A stretch of 47,269 nucleotides of DNA from positions 1-47,269 of the forward strand of contig JAGADZ010000033.1 of assembly GCA_017613375.1 (NCBI GenBank). Direction: 5' to 3'. This document shows, piece after piece, positions 11,181 to 20,521 of this stretch. The DNA is from Bacteroidales bacterium. Its GTDB lineage: Bacteria > Bacteroidota > Bacteroidia > Bacteroidales > P3. A program made the position numbers and the translations under genes. The notes under the pieces are model-generated. The model was not told where the DNA came from. It did not search any database and saw only the letters and a program-made list of their open reading frames with translations. Every line of letters begins with the position of its first letter. The stretch's first letter is position 1.

Positions 11181-11930
11181 ATGGACAAAAGGAATCTTCT
11201 ACTTATCAGTAACAGCACCATGCGCGGTGAGGCTTACCTCGGTTGGTGCAAGGATATGATTGCAGACTTCTGCAAACGTCACAACGTAAAGAAAGTGCTT
11301 TTCATCCCCTACGCAGGTGTAAGTCTGGCTGAAGGCGGCCTCATCAAAAGCTACGATGCCTACGAGAAAAAAGTAGCTGCTGTGTACAAGGAGTTTGGTG
11401 TGAAACTCACCAGTGTACACCACAAAGCACTGCCCATCAATGCCGTGTATGACACCGACTGCGTCGCTGTCGGCGGTGGCAACACTTTCCATCTGGTCAA
11501 GGAGTTGCAACGCACAGGTCTTATGCAAGCCATCCGCCAACGTGCCTTCGACGGTATGCCTTATATGGGATGGAGTGCCGGCAGTAATGTTGCAGGTCCA
11601 ACCCTCTGCACCACCAACGATATGCCTATCGTAATGCCAGCCTCGTTCGACTGTATGGGTATCGTGCCGTTCCAAATCAACCCACACTATACCGATTTCT
11701 TCGATCCTAAGCATGGTGGCGAGACTCGTGATGACCGTCTGAAAGAATACATCATGGTAAATTCCAAAGCAACCGTTGCCGCCATCCGTGAAGCAACCGC
11801 CCTGCTGCTGGAAAACGGCAAGCTGAAACTAATTGGCAAACCGAACAAGATGAAAGTTTTCAAGACAAAAATGGAAAACACCAAGGAGTACGGTCTCCGC
11901 AGCAACATAGATTTCCTGCTGAAAGCGTAA
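11181..11930 (+). CDS. pepE: Dipeptidase E (peptidase family S51)
   Basis: Cytoplasmic aspartyl dipeptidase that cleaves N-terminal Asp-Xaa dipeptides. The 249-residue chain has the S51 glutamine amidotransferase-like fold with VGGGNTFHLVKEL (97-109) and the nucleophile elbow GWSAGSN, with Ser132, followed by NPHYTDFFDPKHGGETRDDRL, where the family's histidine and aspartate lie. Length (about 230-250) is normal. It begins 58 nt after gyrB and may be read through from it; no separate promoter was recognised. A bidirectional hairpin terminator follows within 55 nt. Confidence 0.92.
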   Translation: MDKRNLLLISNSTMRGEAYLGWCKDMIADFCKRHNVKKVLFIPYAGVSLAEGGLIKSYDAYEKKVAAVYKEFGVKLTSVHHKALPINAVYDTDCVAVGGGNTFHLVKELQRTGLMQAIRQRAFDGMPYMGWSAGSNVAGPTLCTTNDMPIVMPASFDCMGIVPFQINPHYTDFFDPKHGGETRDDRLKEYIMVNSKATVAAIREATALLLENGKLKLIGKPNKMKVFKTKMENTKEYGLRSNIDFLLKA

Positions 11931-11953
11931 CTTCTCCTCATTGGCAAAAAAAA

Positions 11954-11983
11954 ACTCTGTATTGCGATACAGAGTCTTTTTTT
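11954..11983. terminator. Bidirectional terminator between pepE and the SUMF1-fold gene
   Basis: Perfect stem ACTCTGTAT (11954-11962), tetraloop TGCG, ATACAGAGT (11967-11975), then a T run 11977-11983 on plus and an A run upstream that serves the minus strand. Confidence 0.9.
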
Positions 11984-11995
11984 ATTTTGTGAAGA

Positions 11996-12793
11996 TTACG
12001 GAATCATCACTACACGAAAGCCTATATAATTTTGAAGAATTGAAGGTGCGTCACAACTGCGATCCGAGACACGGCAATTACGTACCCTATAGCTCCATGC
12101 ACCTCCACGCAACACGCGCATCTGTCCATCATCTGGTCCCAAAGGATCAGTCTGTGCATCCGATGGATATGCACCATAGAAGTCCAGGCACCATTCATAC
12201 ACATTGCCTGTCATATCATACAGCCCAAGAGCATTTGCCTCTTTTGTACCGACAGTATGCGTCTTGTTGCCACTGTTATCAAGATGCCATCCAACAGTGT
12301 TGGGATTATCACTTCCGGAATACAACGTTGGTGTGGAAGGAGCGTTTTGTCCGCCACGGGCAGCATATTCCCATTGTGCTTCGGTAGGCAATCTGAAAGT
12401 ATGGCCAGTCATATTCGACAAGCGTGTGCAAAATTCTCTCGCTTGATAATAAGTAACCTGCTCCACTGGCAAATTTGTACCATTATTAAAAAAACTCGGA
12501 TTAACACCCATTACCGCTTGGTAAAGTTCCTGCGTCACCTCTGTCTGACCAATGTAATAGGATTGTGTCAGCGTCACCTGATGTGCAGGTTGCTCCCAGT
12601 TATAGGCCTGGTTGTCACCTGCTATTGGACCCATAGTAAAGGTTCCTGGAGTCACCTTCACCATAGTGAACTGCACACCGGCAGCGGTGATAGTTTCCGT
12701 TTCAATTTCGGGAGTCTCCGGGTCTTTTTCACATCCAGCGAAAAGGACTGCCGCGGAAACAGAAAAGAGCATCAATAATTTATGTACTTTCAT
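11996..12793 (-). CDS. SUMF1/FGE-sulfatase-fold lipoprotein
   Basis: A 265-residue lipoprotein. The signal peptide ends in the lipobox LFAGC (Cys21); a short linker follows, then a single SUMF1-type (formylglycine-generating-enzyme-like, C-type-lectin fold) domain with IGQTEVTQELYQAVMG, LPVEQVTYYQAREFC, LPTEAQWEYAARGG, GNVYEWC and LRGGAW...RVSDRS...YIGFRVV. The fold occurs widely in Bacteroidota surface lipoproteins, mostly as binding domains; I see no basis for calling it a sulfatase maturase. ATG 12793 is chosen because it gives a clean lipoprotein signal and a full promoter lies 50 nt upstream; a longer in-frame start at 12925 would span that promoter. Confidence 0.88.
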   Translation of the reverse strand: MKVHKLLMLFSVSAAVLFAGCEKDPETPEIETETITAAGVQFTMVKVTPGTFTMGPIAGDNQAYNWEQPAHQVTLTQSYYIGQTEVTQELYQAVMGVNPSFFNNGTNLPVEQVTYYQAREFCTRLSNMTGHTFRLPTEAQWEYAARGGQNAPSTPTLYSGSDNPNTVGWHLDNSGNKTHTVGTKEANALGLYDMTGNVYEWCLDFYGAYPSDAQTDPLGPDDGQMRVLRGGAWSYRVRNCRVSDRSCDAPSILQNYIGFRVVMIP

Positions 12794-12842
12794 GCCTGGT
12801 AACTTTTTAATTATACTATCGTTTTTTCTATAATTGACGATA

Positions 12843-12873
12843 CAAAAGTACACTTTTTTTTTAGACTGACAAA
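12843..12873 (-). promoter_or_regulatory. Full -33/-7 promoter for the SUMF1-fold lipoprotein
   Basis: On minus: TTTG (12870-12873), 19-nt spacer, TACTTTTG (12843-12850). Both boxes match the Bacteroidota consensus exactly. Its -33 box lies 6 nt from the -33 box of the divergent promoter. Confidence 0.8.
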
Positions 12874-12879
12874 ATATAT

Positions 12880-12910
12880 TTTGTTGGTTATGAGAAAATG
12901 TGTATTTTTG
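12880..12910 (+). promoter_or_regulatory. Full -33/-7 promoter for the gene at 12934
   Basis: TTTG (12880-12883), 19-nt spacer, TATTTTTG (12903-12910), both exact. The start of transcription near 12917 would leave a short leader before ATG 12934. Confidence 0.8.
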
Positions 12911-12933
12911 CAATCGAAACAACATTGTGCCTT

Positions 12934-13704
12934 ATGACAGAAAAAAGCAGATTATTTTTTGTTTTGTTTTTCATGCTGACTATACTGCCGACGATGGCAC
13001 AGCATAAATTTACGCTTTGCGGAGACACGGTTATTTCTGTCCAAATTAAAGAAGATAACTGTTACCTGGATTGGAAGCCAAATATCGATGAACGAGAGAT
13101 GGTGTATCCTCCCGAGGCTTGGATCGAATTTACTCCACTTCGGAATGACCTCCAAATATTGTTAGAGAGGAAAAAGCAACGTACAAAGACAACAACTATG
13201 GACAGTCTCTCCATCCTGCATTTAGACAGTCTGATTAGAGAAATAGGTGTTAGTCGCTTGGCCACTTCCGCCGACCTCGGCATCACAGAGGAAATGCTCA
13301 ACAAATGCCTTAAAAGCCGCTTACTTCGCAAGAGCATGAGAAAAGATTCTAGAGTTCGTCTCACCCTCTACCGTAAAGACCAAATCAATTTGGATAGTCT
13401 GGATCAGTGGCTAACAACACAGTACCAACGATATATGGACACAAACCGTGTCTCAATAATATGTGATCGTTTTTTTTCAATAAGAATAGAAATACGTCTA
13501 AAACACCACGACAATATATATGCAAGCATCTGGAGATACCACCCAGAAGAATCGTATTATTTCAAAAGTGGGAACCGATTCAATCTAAACATCTACCGTC
13601 ACCTCTGTGCACTAATGCCGAAGACCTTCGACTTCAGCTACAAGGACTTTCAGGAGAGATTAATAATTGCATATTTTTTTTATTTAGTCACTAAGCCACT
13701 GTAA
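12934..13704 (+). CDS. Exported protein of unknown function
   Basis: A 256-residue protein I do not recognise. It has a signal peptide (hydrophobic core FFVLFFMLTILPT, cleavage near TMAQ), no lipobox, no T9SS tail and no transmembrane segment after the signal. The body is rich in basic residues, with RKKQRTKTTT (about 76-85) and KSRLLRKSMRKDSR around residue 130. Aromatic-rich strands such as DRFFSIRIEIRLKHHDN and YASIWRYHPEESYYF suggest a beta-rich periplasmic or surface domain. ATG 12934 is used because a perfect promoter at 12880-12910 rules out the longer in-frame start at 12898. The T9SS type B protein gene follows 47 nt later, so they may share a transcript. Confidence 0.7.
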   Translation: MTEKSRLFFVLFFMLTILPTMAQHKFTLCGDTVISVQIKEDNCYLDWKPNIDEREMVYPPEAWIEFTPLRNDLQILLERKKQRTKTTTMDSLSILHLDSLIREIGVSRLATSADLGITEEMLNKCLKSRLLRKSMRKDSRVRLTLYRKDQINLDSLDQWLTTQYQRYMDTNRVSIICDRFFSIRIEIRLKHHDNIYASIWRYHPEESYYFKSGNRFNLNIYRHLCALMPKTFDFSYKDFQERLIIAYFFYLVTKPL

Positions 13705-13751
13705 TTTCAAAAAAAGTTTTTATAATATGATGTTTCAACAATAGATATCTG

Positions 13752-16145
13752 ATGAAAAGAAGGGTTATATATCACATATTTATATCAGTGTTATTTTTAT
13801 GTGTTATCCCCAAACATGTTTTGGCACAAGAGATGACTACTATTGGCACAGACTTTTGGACAACATGCATTATTCATACAAACAGAAGTGAATCTAACGA
13901 AGGGACCCATCACCAAAACTACTTATATCTTACCGGACCACGGAAATGTTCTGCCACTATCACAGACATTCATACAGGACATGATACAATAATACAAATT
14001 GCCCCTGACACACTATCTGTCGTTGGACGTAATTTTTTTGATTTCCACAGGCCTATTATCTCCCACACAATTCATGACTATTCTGTCCATATCACCGCAA
14101 CAGACAGTATCTCTGTTTATTTCGAGATGGAATGTGCGACATCCGAATCTGCCAACATCCTTCCCACTCACGCTTTGAGGAGCGACTATTTGATTCAAGT
14201 CTATCCATCGACACAGGCAAACTCGGTAATAAAAGAATGCTGTTGTTTTTCTATTCTTGCAGTAGAAGACAATACAACAGTGGTAATAGATATTACTGAC
14301 TCTACCAATTCAGGAGACACCAGTGGAAGTACATTCACCGTACTTCTCCCTTCTGCAGGAGATTGCTACGAAATAATATCCCCTCCAAATGGTGATTTAA
14401 GCGGCTCACGTGTGACAGCATTAAACAATAAAAAGATTGCCGTATTCCAGGGCAACAATAATGCATTGGTTCCTCCTACCGCATCTTTCGAAGGAGGGTT
14501 GTATGAACAAGCTTTACCAATAAATTACTGGGGAAGACACTTTTTCGTTCCTAAAACAGACAACGCCATTACTGACAGAGTACGTATAACATCACTTTAC
14601 GATAACAATATAATACAAATTAATAATAGAATCCAGGCAATATTACAAAGTGGGGAAACATTCGAATACGGTGTATCTCCGTTAACACCTGTAGATTACA
14701 TATCAACATCAAAAAAAGCATATGTCGTTCGATACACATCAGGAAATATTGGCTATAGTGATCCTACAATGCTTACCATAATACCATGGGAGCTTTCAGC
14801 TGAAGCCATCAACTTCTGTTTTCCAACATATAGCCGCATGTTTATTACAAACATGGACTCTGCATACATAGACATTATCATGAAGACCAGCGAGACAAAT
14901 ATGCTTTTGTTCAACGGCAATAGTATCGCAAGTCTTTTTTCCACTGTAACACACAACCAAACCTTTTCACATGCTCAATTTAGGTTGGAAAGTGGAGCAT
15001 ACTCATTATATACTAATGATGGGGAAGGTTTTGTTGCCAGTGTGTTTTTCAAAGGCCAAGGTAGAGGTTTTTCATATCCCGCCGGTTCAGCATTAAGGGA
15101 TATGTTTAACAGCCTGAAGATTAATGAGACTGAAGACGTGACATGGATGGACACAATAATAGTCTGTGACGGTAATGAAGTAAACATGCGTGTGGAATCG
15201 CTCTTCATTCCAGACAGTATAGTATGGCATTTAGGTGATGGAACACACACAACGGGTGAGCAGATAAACCACACCTTCCCATCAGCTAGGACCTACACTA
15301 TTACAGCTATTGTTTACGCTGACTGTAACGGTTGTTATAGACAAATAGACACGTTGACAGGTTCAATCAGAATATTGCCTCCCGACACAACATTGCGAGA
15401 CACCTTATGTTGTGATTTAAGCTATACCTGGAATGACTCCACCTATTATGATGGCGAGCAAATCCATATTATGCAACAAAATGTATATGGGTGTGACAGC
15501 CTAATAATAATGACACTCCATATGGTCCACAGCTCGACAGCACTGATTGATACTGTCTCCGGATGCGACAGTGTCATATTGAGAAATGTCACCTATTATA
15601 ACGACACCATAGTTCCCTTCGACACACTGCAAAACTACGTTGGATGTGACAGTATTATACTGCGTGCCATACATATATTGCCATCATACATTAAAATACA
15701 GGAAGAAACCATTCGTGACACCACCACTTTCGAATGGATTGATGGCAACACATACAGTGAAACGACTTATGAGCCTTATGTTGTCCTTCATTCCCATCAA
15801 GGGTGTGACAGTATTATTATTCTTCATCTCAATGTCTTACCTCTTCCTCCCACGGAGCAAATTGACAATACTTCTATCTGGGCACCAAACACTTTCACTC
15901 CCGAAGAGAAAACCAACAATCGCTTCTTCATTCTTGGCAACGATATTTTTGATGTCGAAGTCAGCATTTTTTCGAGAGAAGGCATCCATATCTGCACATT
16001 CGACGGACTGAATGACAGCTGGGATGGGACATTCCGAAGCAAAGCCTGCCCACAGGGCGTATATGTCTACAAGATAACATATAAAACAAAAACCATGCCA
16101 CGTATAAAGCATGTGAAAACCGGAACTGTATTGCTTCTTAGATAA
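13752..16145 (+). CDS. IgGFc-binding-like surface protein with PKD domain, GCDS repeats and T9SS type B tail
   Basis: A 797-residue exported protein. Order: signal peptide (cleaved near VLAQE); an IgGFc-binding N-terminal-type domain starting GTDFWTTCI and running to about 440, with repeated beta-sandwich strands; a PKD-like segment ([18 protein letters not shown], about 495-515) with cysteine pairs after it; four segments carrying the core GCDS[ILV] and a DTL...W or Y pattern (about 555-695); and a CHU_C-type T9SS type B sorting domain from [11 protein letters not shown], with [20 protein letters not shown], to the C terminus. Proteins of this make-up are secreted by T9SS, often with the partner PorP/SprF family; no such partner lies nearby. 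An adhesin-like role is inferred. Confidence 0.85.
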   Translation: MKRRVIYHIFISVLFLCVIPKHVLAQEMTTIGTDFWTTCIIHTNRSESNEGTHHQNYLYLTGPRKCSATITDIHTGHDTIIQIAPDTLSVVGRNFFDFHRPIISHTIHDYSVHITATDSISVYFEMECATSESANILPTHALRSDYLIQVYPSTQANSVIKECCCFSILAVEDNTTVVIDITDSTNSGDTSGSTFTVLLPSAGDCYEIISPPNGDLSGSRVTALNNKKIAVFQGNNNALVPPTASFEGGLYEQALPINYWGRHFFVPKTDNAITDRVRITSLYDNNIIQINNRIQAILQSGETFEYGVSPLTPVDYISTSKKAYVVRYTSGNIGYSDPTMLTIIPWELSAEAINFCFPTYSRMFITNMDSAYIDIIMKTSETNMLLFNGNSIASLFSTVTHNQTFSHAQFRLESGAYSLYTNDGEGFVASVFFKGQGRGFSYPAGSALRDMFNSLKINETEDVTWMDTIIVCDGNEVNMRVESLFIPDSIVWHLGDGTHTTGEQINHTFPSARTYTITAIVYADCNGCYRQIDTLTGSIRILPPDTTLRDTLCCDLSYTWNDSTYYDGEQIHIMQQNVYGCDSLIIMTLHMVHSSTALIDTVSGCDSVILRNVTYYNDTIVPFDTLQNYVGCDSIILRAIHILPSYIKIQEETIRDTTTFEWIDGNTYSETTYEPYVVLHSHQGCDSIIILHLNVLPLPPTEQIDNTSIWAPNTFTPEEKTNNRFFILGNDIFDVEVSIFSREGIHICTFDGLNDSWDGTFRSKACPQGVYVYKITYKTKTMPRIKHVKTGTVLLLR
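15420..15840 (+). repeat. Protein-level GCDS repeat segment in the T9SS type B gene
   Basis: Four copies of a Gly-Cys-Asp-Ser-[LVI] core (codons near 15489, 15561, 15641 and 15801), each followed by hydrophobic strand residues and preceded by a threonine- and tyrosine-rich stretch. Spacing is 24-54 residues. These are imperfect protein repeats, not DNA-identical tandem copies. Confidence 0.7.
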
Positions 16146-16179
16146 ACACCACATAATAACCAAAACTAAAACAGATATC

Positions 16180-17019
16180 ATGACAAAATACATAGGAACT
16201 CATGTGAGTGCATCGGGAGGCGTAGGCAACGCCATTCTTAATGCCGAGGCCATCGGAGCCAACGCCTTCGCTCTCTTCACCCGCAATCAGCGCAGTTGGG
16301 TCAGCAAACCTTTGGAGCAATTAGAAATCGACGGATTCAAGGCTCTACTCATCGACCGAGGATTCAGTCCGAAATATGTACTGCCACATGACAGCTATCT
16401 CATCAATCTCGGCTCACCCGACGAAGAGACTCTTCAGAAAAGTCGAGCTGCTTTTCTTGACGAAATGCAACGAGCCGAACAACTGGGTCTACAAATGCTA
16501 AATTTCCACCCAGGCAGCCACCTAAACAAGATTAGCGAGGAGGAATGCCTTGACCAGATAGCACACGAAGTAAACAGTGCATTGGCAAAAACCAAAGGTG
16601 TTACAGCCGTAATCGAGAACACCGCTGGACAAGGCACAAATCTCGGATGGAAGTTCGAGCATATCGCCCGCATTATTGAAGGGATAGACGATAAAAGCCG
16701 TGTAGGAGTCTGCATTGACACTTGCCATACGTTGGCTGCAGGCTACGACCTCTCGACCGAGATGGGATACCAGTTTGCAATGGATGAGTTTGAAAGAGTT
16801 ATCGGATTCAAGTACCTACGTGCCGTGCATTTGAATGACAGCAAGAAAGCCGCCTCCTCACATGTAGATCGTCATGAGGTCCTCGGCGAAGGATTCCTTG
16901 GCAAAGAATTCTTTATCCGATTTATGCACGATACACGCTTCGACGATATACCTATTATCCTCGAAACTCCTGATCCGATGCGATGGGCTGATGAAATAAA
17001 ATGGCTGCGCAGCCTTTAA
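16180..17019 (+). CDS. nfo: Endonuclease IV (AP endonuclease)
   Basis: Zinc-dependent apurinic/apyrimidinic endonuclease of base excision repair. The 279 residues form the TIM-barrel family in full: [10 protein letters not shown] at the N terminus, then the metal-site motifs [56 protein letters not shown] and [10 protein letters not shown]. Length matches the family (about 280). It starts 34 nt after the T9SS protein gene, with no visible promoter between them, and converges with the DUF3298 gene, with only 11 nt separating the stops and no clear terminator. Confidence 0.96.
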   Translation: MTKYIGTHVSASGGVGNAILNAEAIGANAFALFTRNQRSWVSKPLEQLEIDGFKALLIDRGFSPKYVLPHDSYLINLGSPDEETLQKSRAAFLDEMQRAEQLGLQMLNFHPGSHLNKISEEECLDQIAHEVNSALAKTKGVTAVIENTAGQGTNLGWKFEHIARIIEGIDDKSRVGVCIDTCHTLAAGYDLSTEMGYQFAMDEFERVIGFKYLRAVHLNDSKKAASSHVDRHEVLGEGFLGKEFFIRFMHDTRFDDIPIILETPDPMRWADEIKWLRSL

Positions 17020-17030
17020 AATGTCTATAA

Positions 17031-17945
17031 TTAATCTCTGCTTGCCAAAGGTGCGTCCAGATTGAACAAAGAACGTCCATATGAAGTCAGTGGCACTCCT
17101 ACAGAAGCCATCCAATCTGCCGGCATGGTCAGTTCGATGAAGCCACATGAGTATGGTGCAATACTATATATTTGATACACTGCCACCAAAGAATTGCTTT
17201 TTAAGTCAATATAAAAGTCGTCTGGAATTGGCAATTTCCCATCGGCATAAGACTCTTCGAAAAGGCAATCTGAATAAACTTCATTAACCTGGAGCTCTCT
17301 GTAGGCTCGCAACAAGAATGGCCTCAACGCCTTTGGATCGACAATATCAGTGAGTTCTATTTTCTTGTTTGACTCCTTATCGTAAACAATATGTGTTGCA
17401 AAACTCATGCCGTGAGCTGCACCATACGAATAGGAATAAGCCAATACCACATAGTGAAACAATCGTTTGGACTGGAAACAATCTGTAGTAACACTTTCTT
17501 CACTTATTGAGCCATTACTTTCAGGGAGACGATTCACCCTTTTAAGCTTAGAACCATATTCTTCCTTAAGATCTGAACTGAGTTGAAGGAATCGTCTGCA
17601 ATTCTCTTGAATTGTCAATTTGTCATTTGAGAATACACCTTTTAGAACTAATTTCTGCAAGACACTATCCTCTGGCCAACAGATGTTATAATAATAACAC
17701 ACCCCTCCAAAAACAGGCAATTCATCAGATTCCGCCTGATCAAGAAAATAAAACGAAGAATCACACAACACGCTATACGCGATAGAATCGACGATTATGT
17801 CAGCACTGTCCCCTGTCATTGAATCAATTCCTTTTACATCGGCATTCCGATTGCATGCAACAGTAAAAAGAAGAGACACAACAAAAAAAGCAGAACAACA
17901 GAACTGCTTTTTATTTTCAAAAATAGAAAAAATCAATTTTTTCAT
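17031..17945 (-). CDS. DUF3298-domain lipoprotein
   Basis: A 304-residue lipoprotein with a lipobox ending LFTVAC (Cys31). It carries the PdaC/RsiV-like architecture: a domain with HYVVLAYSYSYGAAHGMSFATH (about 165-186), then the DUF3298 signature YQIYSIAPYSCGFIELTMP (about 257-275). In the family, these domains occur in anti-sigma factor RsiV and in periplasmic proteins that bind lysozyme or peptidoglycan-related ligands; this protein has no cytoplasmic anti-sigma part. ATG 17945 overlaps the nitroreductase stop by 4 nt, so it is the third gene of a thioredoxin-like, nitroreductase, DUF3298 operon. Confidence 0.8.
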   Translation of the reverse strand: MKKLIFSIFENKKQFCCSAFFVVSLLFTVACNRNADVKGIDSMTGDSADIIVDSIAYSVLCDSSFYFLDQAESDELPVFGGVCYYYNICWPEDSVLQKLVLKGVFSNDKLTIQENCRRFLQLSSDLKEEYGSKLKRVNRLPESNGSISEESVTTDCFQSKRLFHYVVLAYSYSYGAAHGMSFATHIVYDKESNKKIELTDIVDPKALRPFLLRAYRELQVNEVYSDCLFEESYADGKLPIPDDFYIDLKSNSLVAVYQIYSIAPYSCGFIELTMPADWMASVGVPLTSYGRSLFNLDAPLASRD

Positions 17946-18472
17946 TTTATTATTCGATAATACTTCTCCTTACGTGGTCTTGCCGGAGCCAACGCAACAG
18001 CGGGATATCCCAGAGACAAGGCTCCAACACCTATCAGACCTTCCGGAAGGCCAAACTCTTTCATCAACTGACGCCCCTCATCGGTATTAAACATTTCACG
18101 TTCTCTATTTATCCAACAAGAGCCCAGTCCTATTGCGTGAGCTGCATTCATCATATTACCAAGCACCAGAGAACCGTCACAAACGCCATTAGCCCATTTT
18201 TCCGGACATGAAGCAAAAACAAGAACTATAGTAGGAGCGTCGTAATATGGATTGTCTGACGTGCCCATCACAGCGGCATTCATCTTGACCAGACGGGCAA
18301 TGACATCCTTGTTCTGAACAGCCACAATCCATGGATCCTGATAGTTCATGCCCGTAGGAGCATAGGTCCCTGCAACAAGCACAGCTCTCAGCTCTTCATC
18401 AGATATCTGCTCGGGCTTGTATTTACGGACGCTGCGACGTTCACGCAAAGCTTTTAAAACAACGTTGTCCAT
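17942..18472 (-). CDS. Nitroreductase family protein
   Basis: A 176-residue FMN-dependent nitroreductase-fold protein that transfers hydride from NAD(P)H to nitro or quinone substrates. N-terminal FMN-phosphate contacts RRSVRKYKPEQIS (12-24), PTGMNYQDPWIVAV (39-52) and the C-terminal LGSCWINRE and GVGALSLGYP are typical. No signal peptide. It starts 8 nt after the thioredoxin-like gene and overlaps the DUF3298 gene by 4 nt. Physiological substrate unknown. Confidence 0.9.
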   Translation of the reverse strand: MDNVVLKALRERRSVRKYKPEQISDEELRAVLVAGTYAPTGMNYQDPWIVAVQNKDVIARLVKMNAAVMGTSDNPYYDAPTIVLVFASCPEKWANGVCDGSLVLGNMMNAAHAIGLGSCWINREREMFNTDEGRQLMKEFGLPEGLIGVGALSLGYPAVALAPARPRKEKYYRIIK

Positions 18473-18480
18473 TATAATTC

Positions 18481-19041
18481 TTATCTTGCCAGTCCTAATT
18501 TCTTCATCATATCAGGCTTAATCTCCTCTTGGAAGATACGCTGATATTCCTCGAATGTGTAGCGTTGATAATCACCGCTGCAGAAATACCATAATACCAT
18601 GGAAAAGTCGTAAGCCGATTGATATCCCTGAAGAATCTGGGTTAGAGAACCTGTACGACTGAAGATGGCAAAAGAGGGATAACCTATTTTCTGACCAAGG
18701 ATGGCACGTGTGAACGGGTGAGTCTGTGGTTTTTGACCAGAGCCCCTATTGTTCGTGTATTTTGTACCGTTCCATGTGAAAGTCGAGGTACCTTCAGCAT
18801 CAAAATGGACAGGGATATAGTATTTGTTGAGAATGGCGGCGACAACAGGGTCGCTGAAAGTTTCACGATCCATTTTCTTACACCATCCACACCAAGAGGT
18901 GGAGAAATCAATGAAGAAAAGTTTCTTGTTCGTCCTGGTATCAACTTTAGAAGCCTGTTCAATTGTCTGCCAATTAACCTGAGCCTGAACATTTACGCCG
19001 AGCAAAGCCGCCAACAAAAGCAATAATACTGTTTTTTTCAT
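18481..19041 (-). CDS. Exported thioredoxin-fold protein
   Basis: A 186-residue periplasmic thioredoxin-like protein: signal peptide MKKTVLLLLLAALLGVNVQA, then a thioredoxin domain with active-site CGWC (51-54) in FSTSWCGWCKKMDRET and the cis-proline region IGYPSFAIFSRTG. The FIDFSTSWCGWC environment resembles thioredoxin-7/DUF255-like proteins. Probably a thiol reductase or oxidase for envelope proteins; direction unknown. First gene of a three-gene operon. The 151 nt upstream (19042-19192) hold no recognised -7 element or terminator. Confidence 0.88.
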   Translation of the reverse strand: MKKTVLLLLLAALLGVNVQAQVNWQTIEQASKVDTRTNKKLFFIDFSTSWCGWCKKMDRETFSDPVVAAILNKYYIPVHFDAEGTSTFTWNGTKYTNNRGSGQKPQTHPFTRAILGQKIGYPSFAIFSRTGSLTQILQGYQSAYDFSMVLWYFCSGDYQRYTFEEYQRIFQEEIKPDMMKKLGLAR

Positions 19042-19192
19042 TTTATAATTTGATTTTTATTTACACATCTGATAATTTGACAGTTAAATCAACACTATTC
19101 AATCCACTAAAACCCTTAAACCAATAGTATGAGTAAAAACGTATTTAAATGCCAAATATTATTGAATGACAATCATAAATAAACTTAAAATG

Positions 19193-20521
19193 CTATTCTA
19201 TTTTAATTTCAGGTTCCAATTCCTGACGGTTAGGTTCGTACTCCTCCTCACGATCCATACGGTCACGTACACGGAAAAGCTTACCCAGCCAATCATCTTT
19301 TTTTGAACGTCGCTGTCCCGGATGAGCCCTGTCTTCCTCGATGATTTTCTCTATTTCTGATACAAAATTATTCACATAAACCTGCGATACATTCTCATCA
19401 CGATGTATTTGGGCTCCTGTGTAATAGTGTCTGATTATAGAATCATATGAGATGCCAAGAGAGACCATGCGTATTGTGCCTTCCTGGCTAAGGCCTACGC
19501 CATGACCATAACCATGTCCCGAAAGGATAACATTTGAGGGATTTGCCGGGTCTACACTCACTGAGAAAAAAGTCGATTTAAGCTTGAAATCAGTGCGAAC
19601 ACGAGTCAATGGCACGCCAAGGATCTTAGCCACACGCTGTGGTTGCGAAAAAGTGAGCAGGGTATTCCTGACATTGGCATCGTTGATATCAAGATGATGA
19701 GTTCTGGCAAAATAATTGAGCCATTTGTTTTTGTCGATAACCTTTGTCCAGTCAGACTGTCGCATTCTGTAGGAAAAAGTATCTTGAACAGAGCGGAGAT
19801 ACGGCAATGCCGAACGCCATACATCTTCTGAATTGCACGTCTGTCCTCCAGAATTGGAATGAAAAGGCGTTTCTATCAGATGTCCTTCCTTGTCTACAAT
19901 CGTCTCCCCCGACGACTGCATAGTGCCAAGGATGATATCGGGACGGACACAACGGTTCTGATACGATTGGCAATGCACGTAGTCACAGAAATTATAGCCG
20001 TCAGACTTATGCTTATTCATATTACGCAAAGCCCATGTACGTGAAATAACAGCCTGAATACGGAAAATGTCACTCTGGGTGCCGTAAATCTCCGACTGGA
20101 CGACACCTGCGAGATAGGTCTCAAATTCCACATCGTTAATTATCTTAAGGCTGGTTTTGTCAAAGATAGAGACAATGAGGTCGCCCTCATATGTACGCTG
20201 TTTTACATTACGTGGGTTAAGGCATAGTATACATGCCGTATCTGTGGCTCTCAGGACGACACTTCCATATGTACCGTATGCAAGGCCGTTCACTGACACA
20301 TGAACACCCGAAGCAGTGGCTTTCATCTCCACGGACATACCCTCACCGAGTCCAGCCTCAAGCAATATCGAGCCATCGGCAAACAGATCATACATACCCA
20401 AATCGAAAGAAACATACAGTGTCTCTATCTTACTGTTAGAAAACAGACGCACTTTAACTCTGTCGGCATGTGCCGTGTAGAGACATGCGAAAAAACATAA
20501 AAATAGTACTATGCGTTTCAT
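19193..20521 (-). CDS. SpoIID/LytB-domain protein
   Basis: A 442-residue exported protein with a signal peptide (MKRIVLFLCFFACLYTAHA). The SpoIID domain carries NDVEFETYLAGVVQSEIYG (about 133-151; the family's catalytic Glu is retained in SEI), AVISRTWALRN, DYVHCQSYQ, NSGGQTC and GHGYGHGVGLSQEG. In Bacillus SpoIID cleaves glycan strands that lack stem peptides; here the role is probably peptidoglycan editing. The C-terminal ~60 residues are highly charged (EEDRAHPGQRRSKKDD..., ending EPEIKIE). ATG 20521 overlaps the lpxB stop by 4 nt. Last gene of the large envelope operon. Confidence 0.9.
   Translation of the reverse strand: MKRIVLFLCFFACLYTAHADRVKVRLFSNSKIETLYVSFDLGMYDLFADGSILLEAGLGEGMSVEMKATASGVHVSVNGLAYGTYGSVVLRATDTACILCLNPRNVKQRTYEGDLIVSIFDKTSLKIINDVEFETYLAGVVQSEIYGTQSDIFRIQAVISRTWALRNMNKHKSDGYNFCDYVHCQSYQNRCVRPDIILGTMQSSGETIVDKEGHLIETPFHSNSGGQTCNSEDVWRSALPYLRSVQDTFSYRMRQSDWTKVIDKNKWLNYFARTHHLDINDANVRNTLLTFSQPQRVAKILGVPLTRVRTDFKLKSTFFSVSVDPANPSNVILSGHGYGHGVGLSQEGTIRMVSLGISYDSIIRHYYTGAQIHRDENVSQVYVNNFVSEIEKIIEEDRAHPGQRRSKKDDWLGKLFRVRDRMDREEEYEPNRQELEPEIKIE

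Noticed and set aside
11941-12778. Plus-strand open frames opposite the SUMF1-fold gene
   Set aside because: No domain, and the minus strand carries the full SUMF1 motif series and a perfect promoter.
11996-12793. Sulfatase-maturing formylglycine-generating enzyme
   Set aside because: The domain fold matches but it is a lipoprotein with no sulfatase nearby, and the catalytic cysteine arrangement could not be confirmed.
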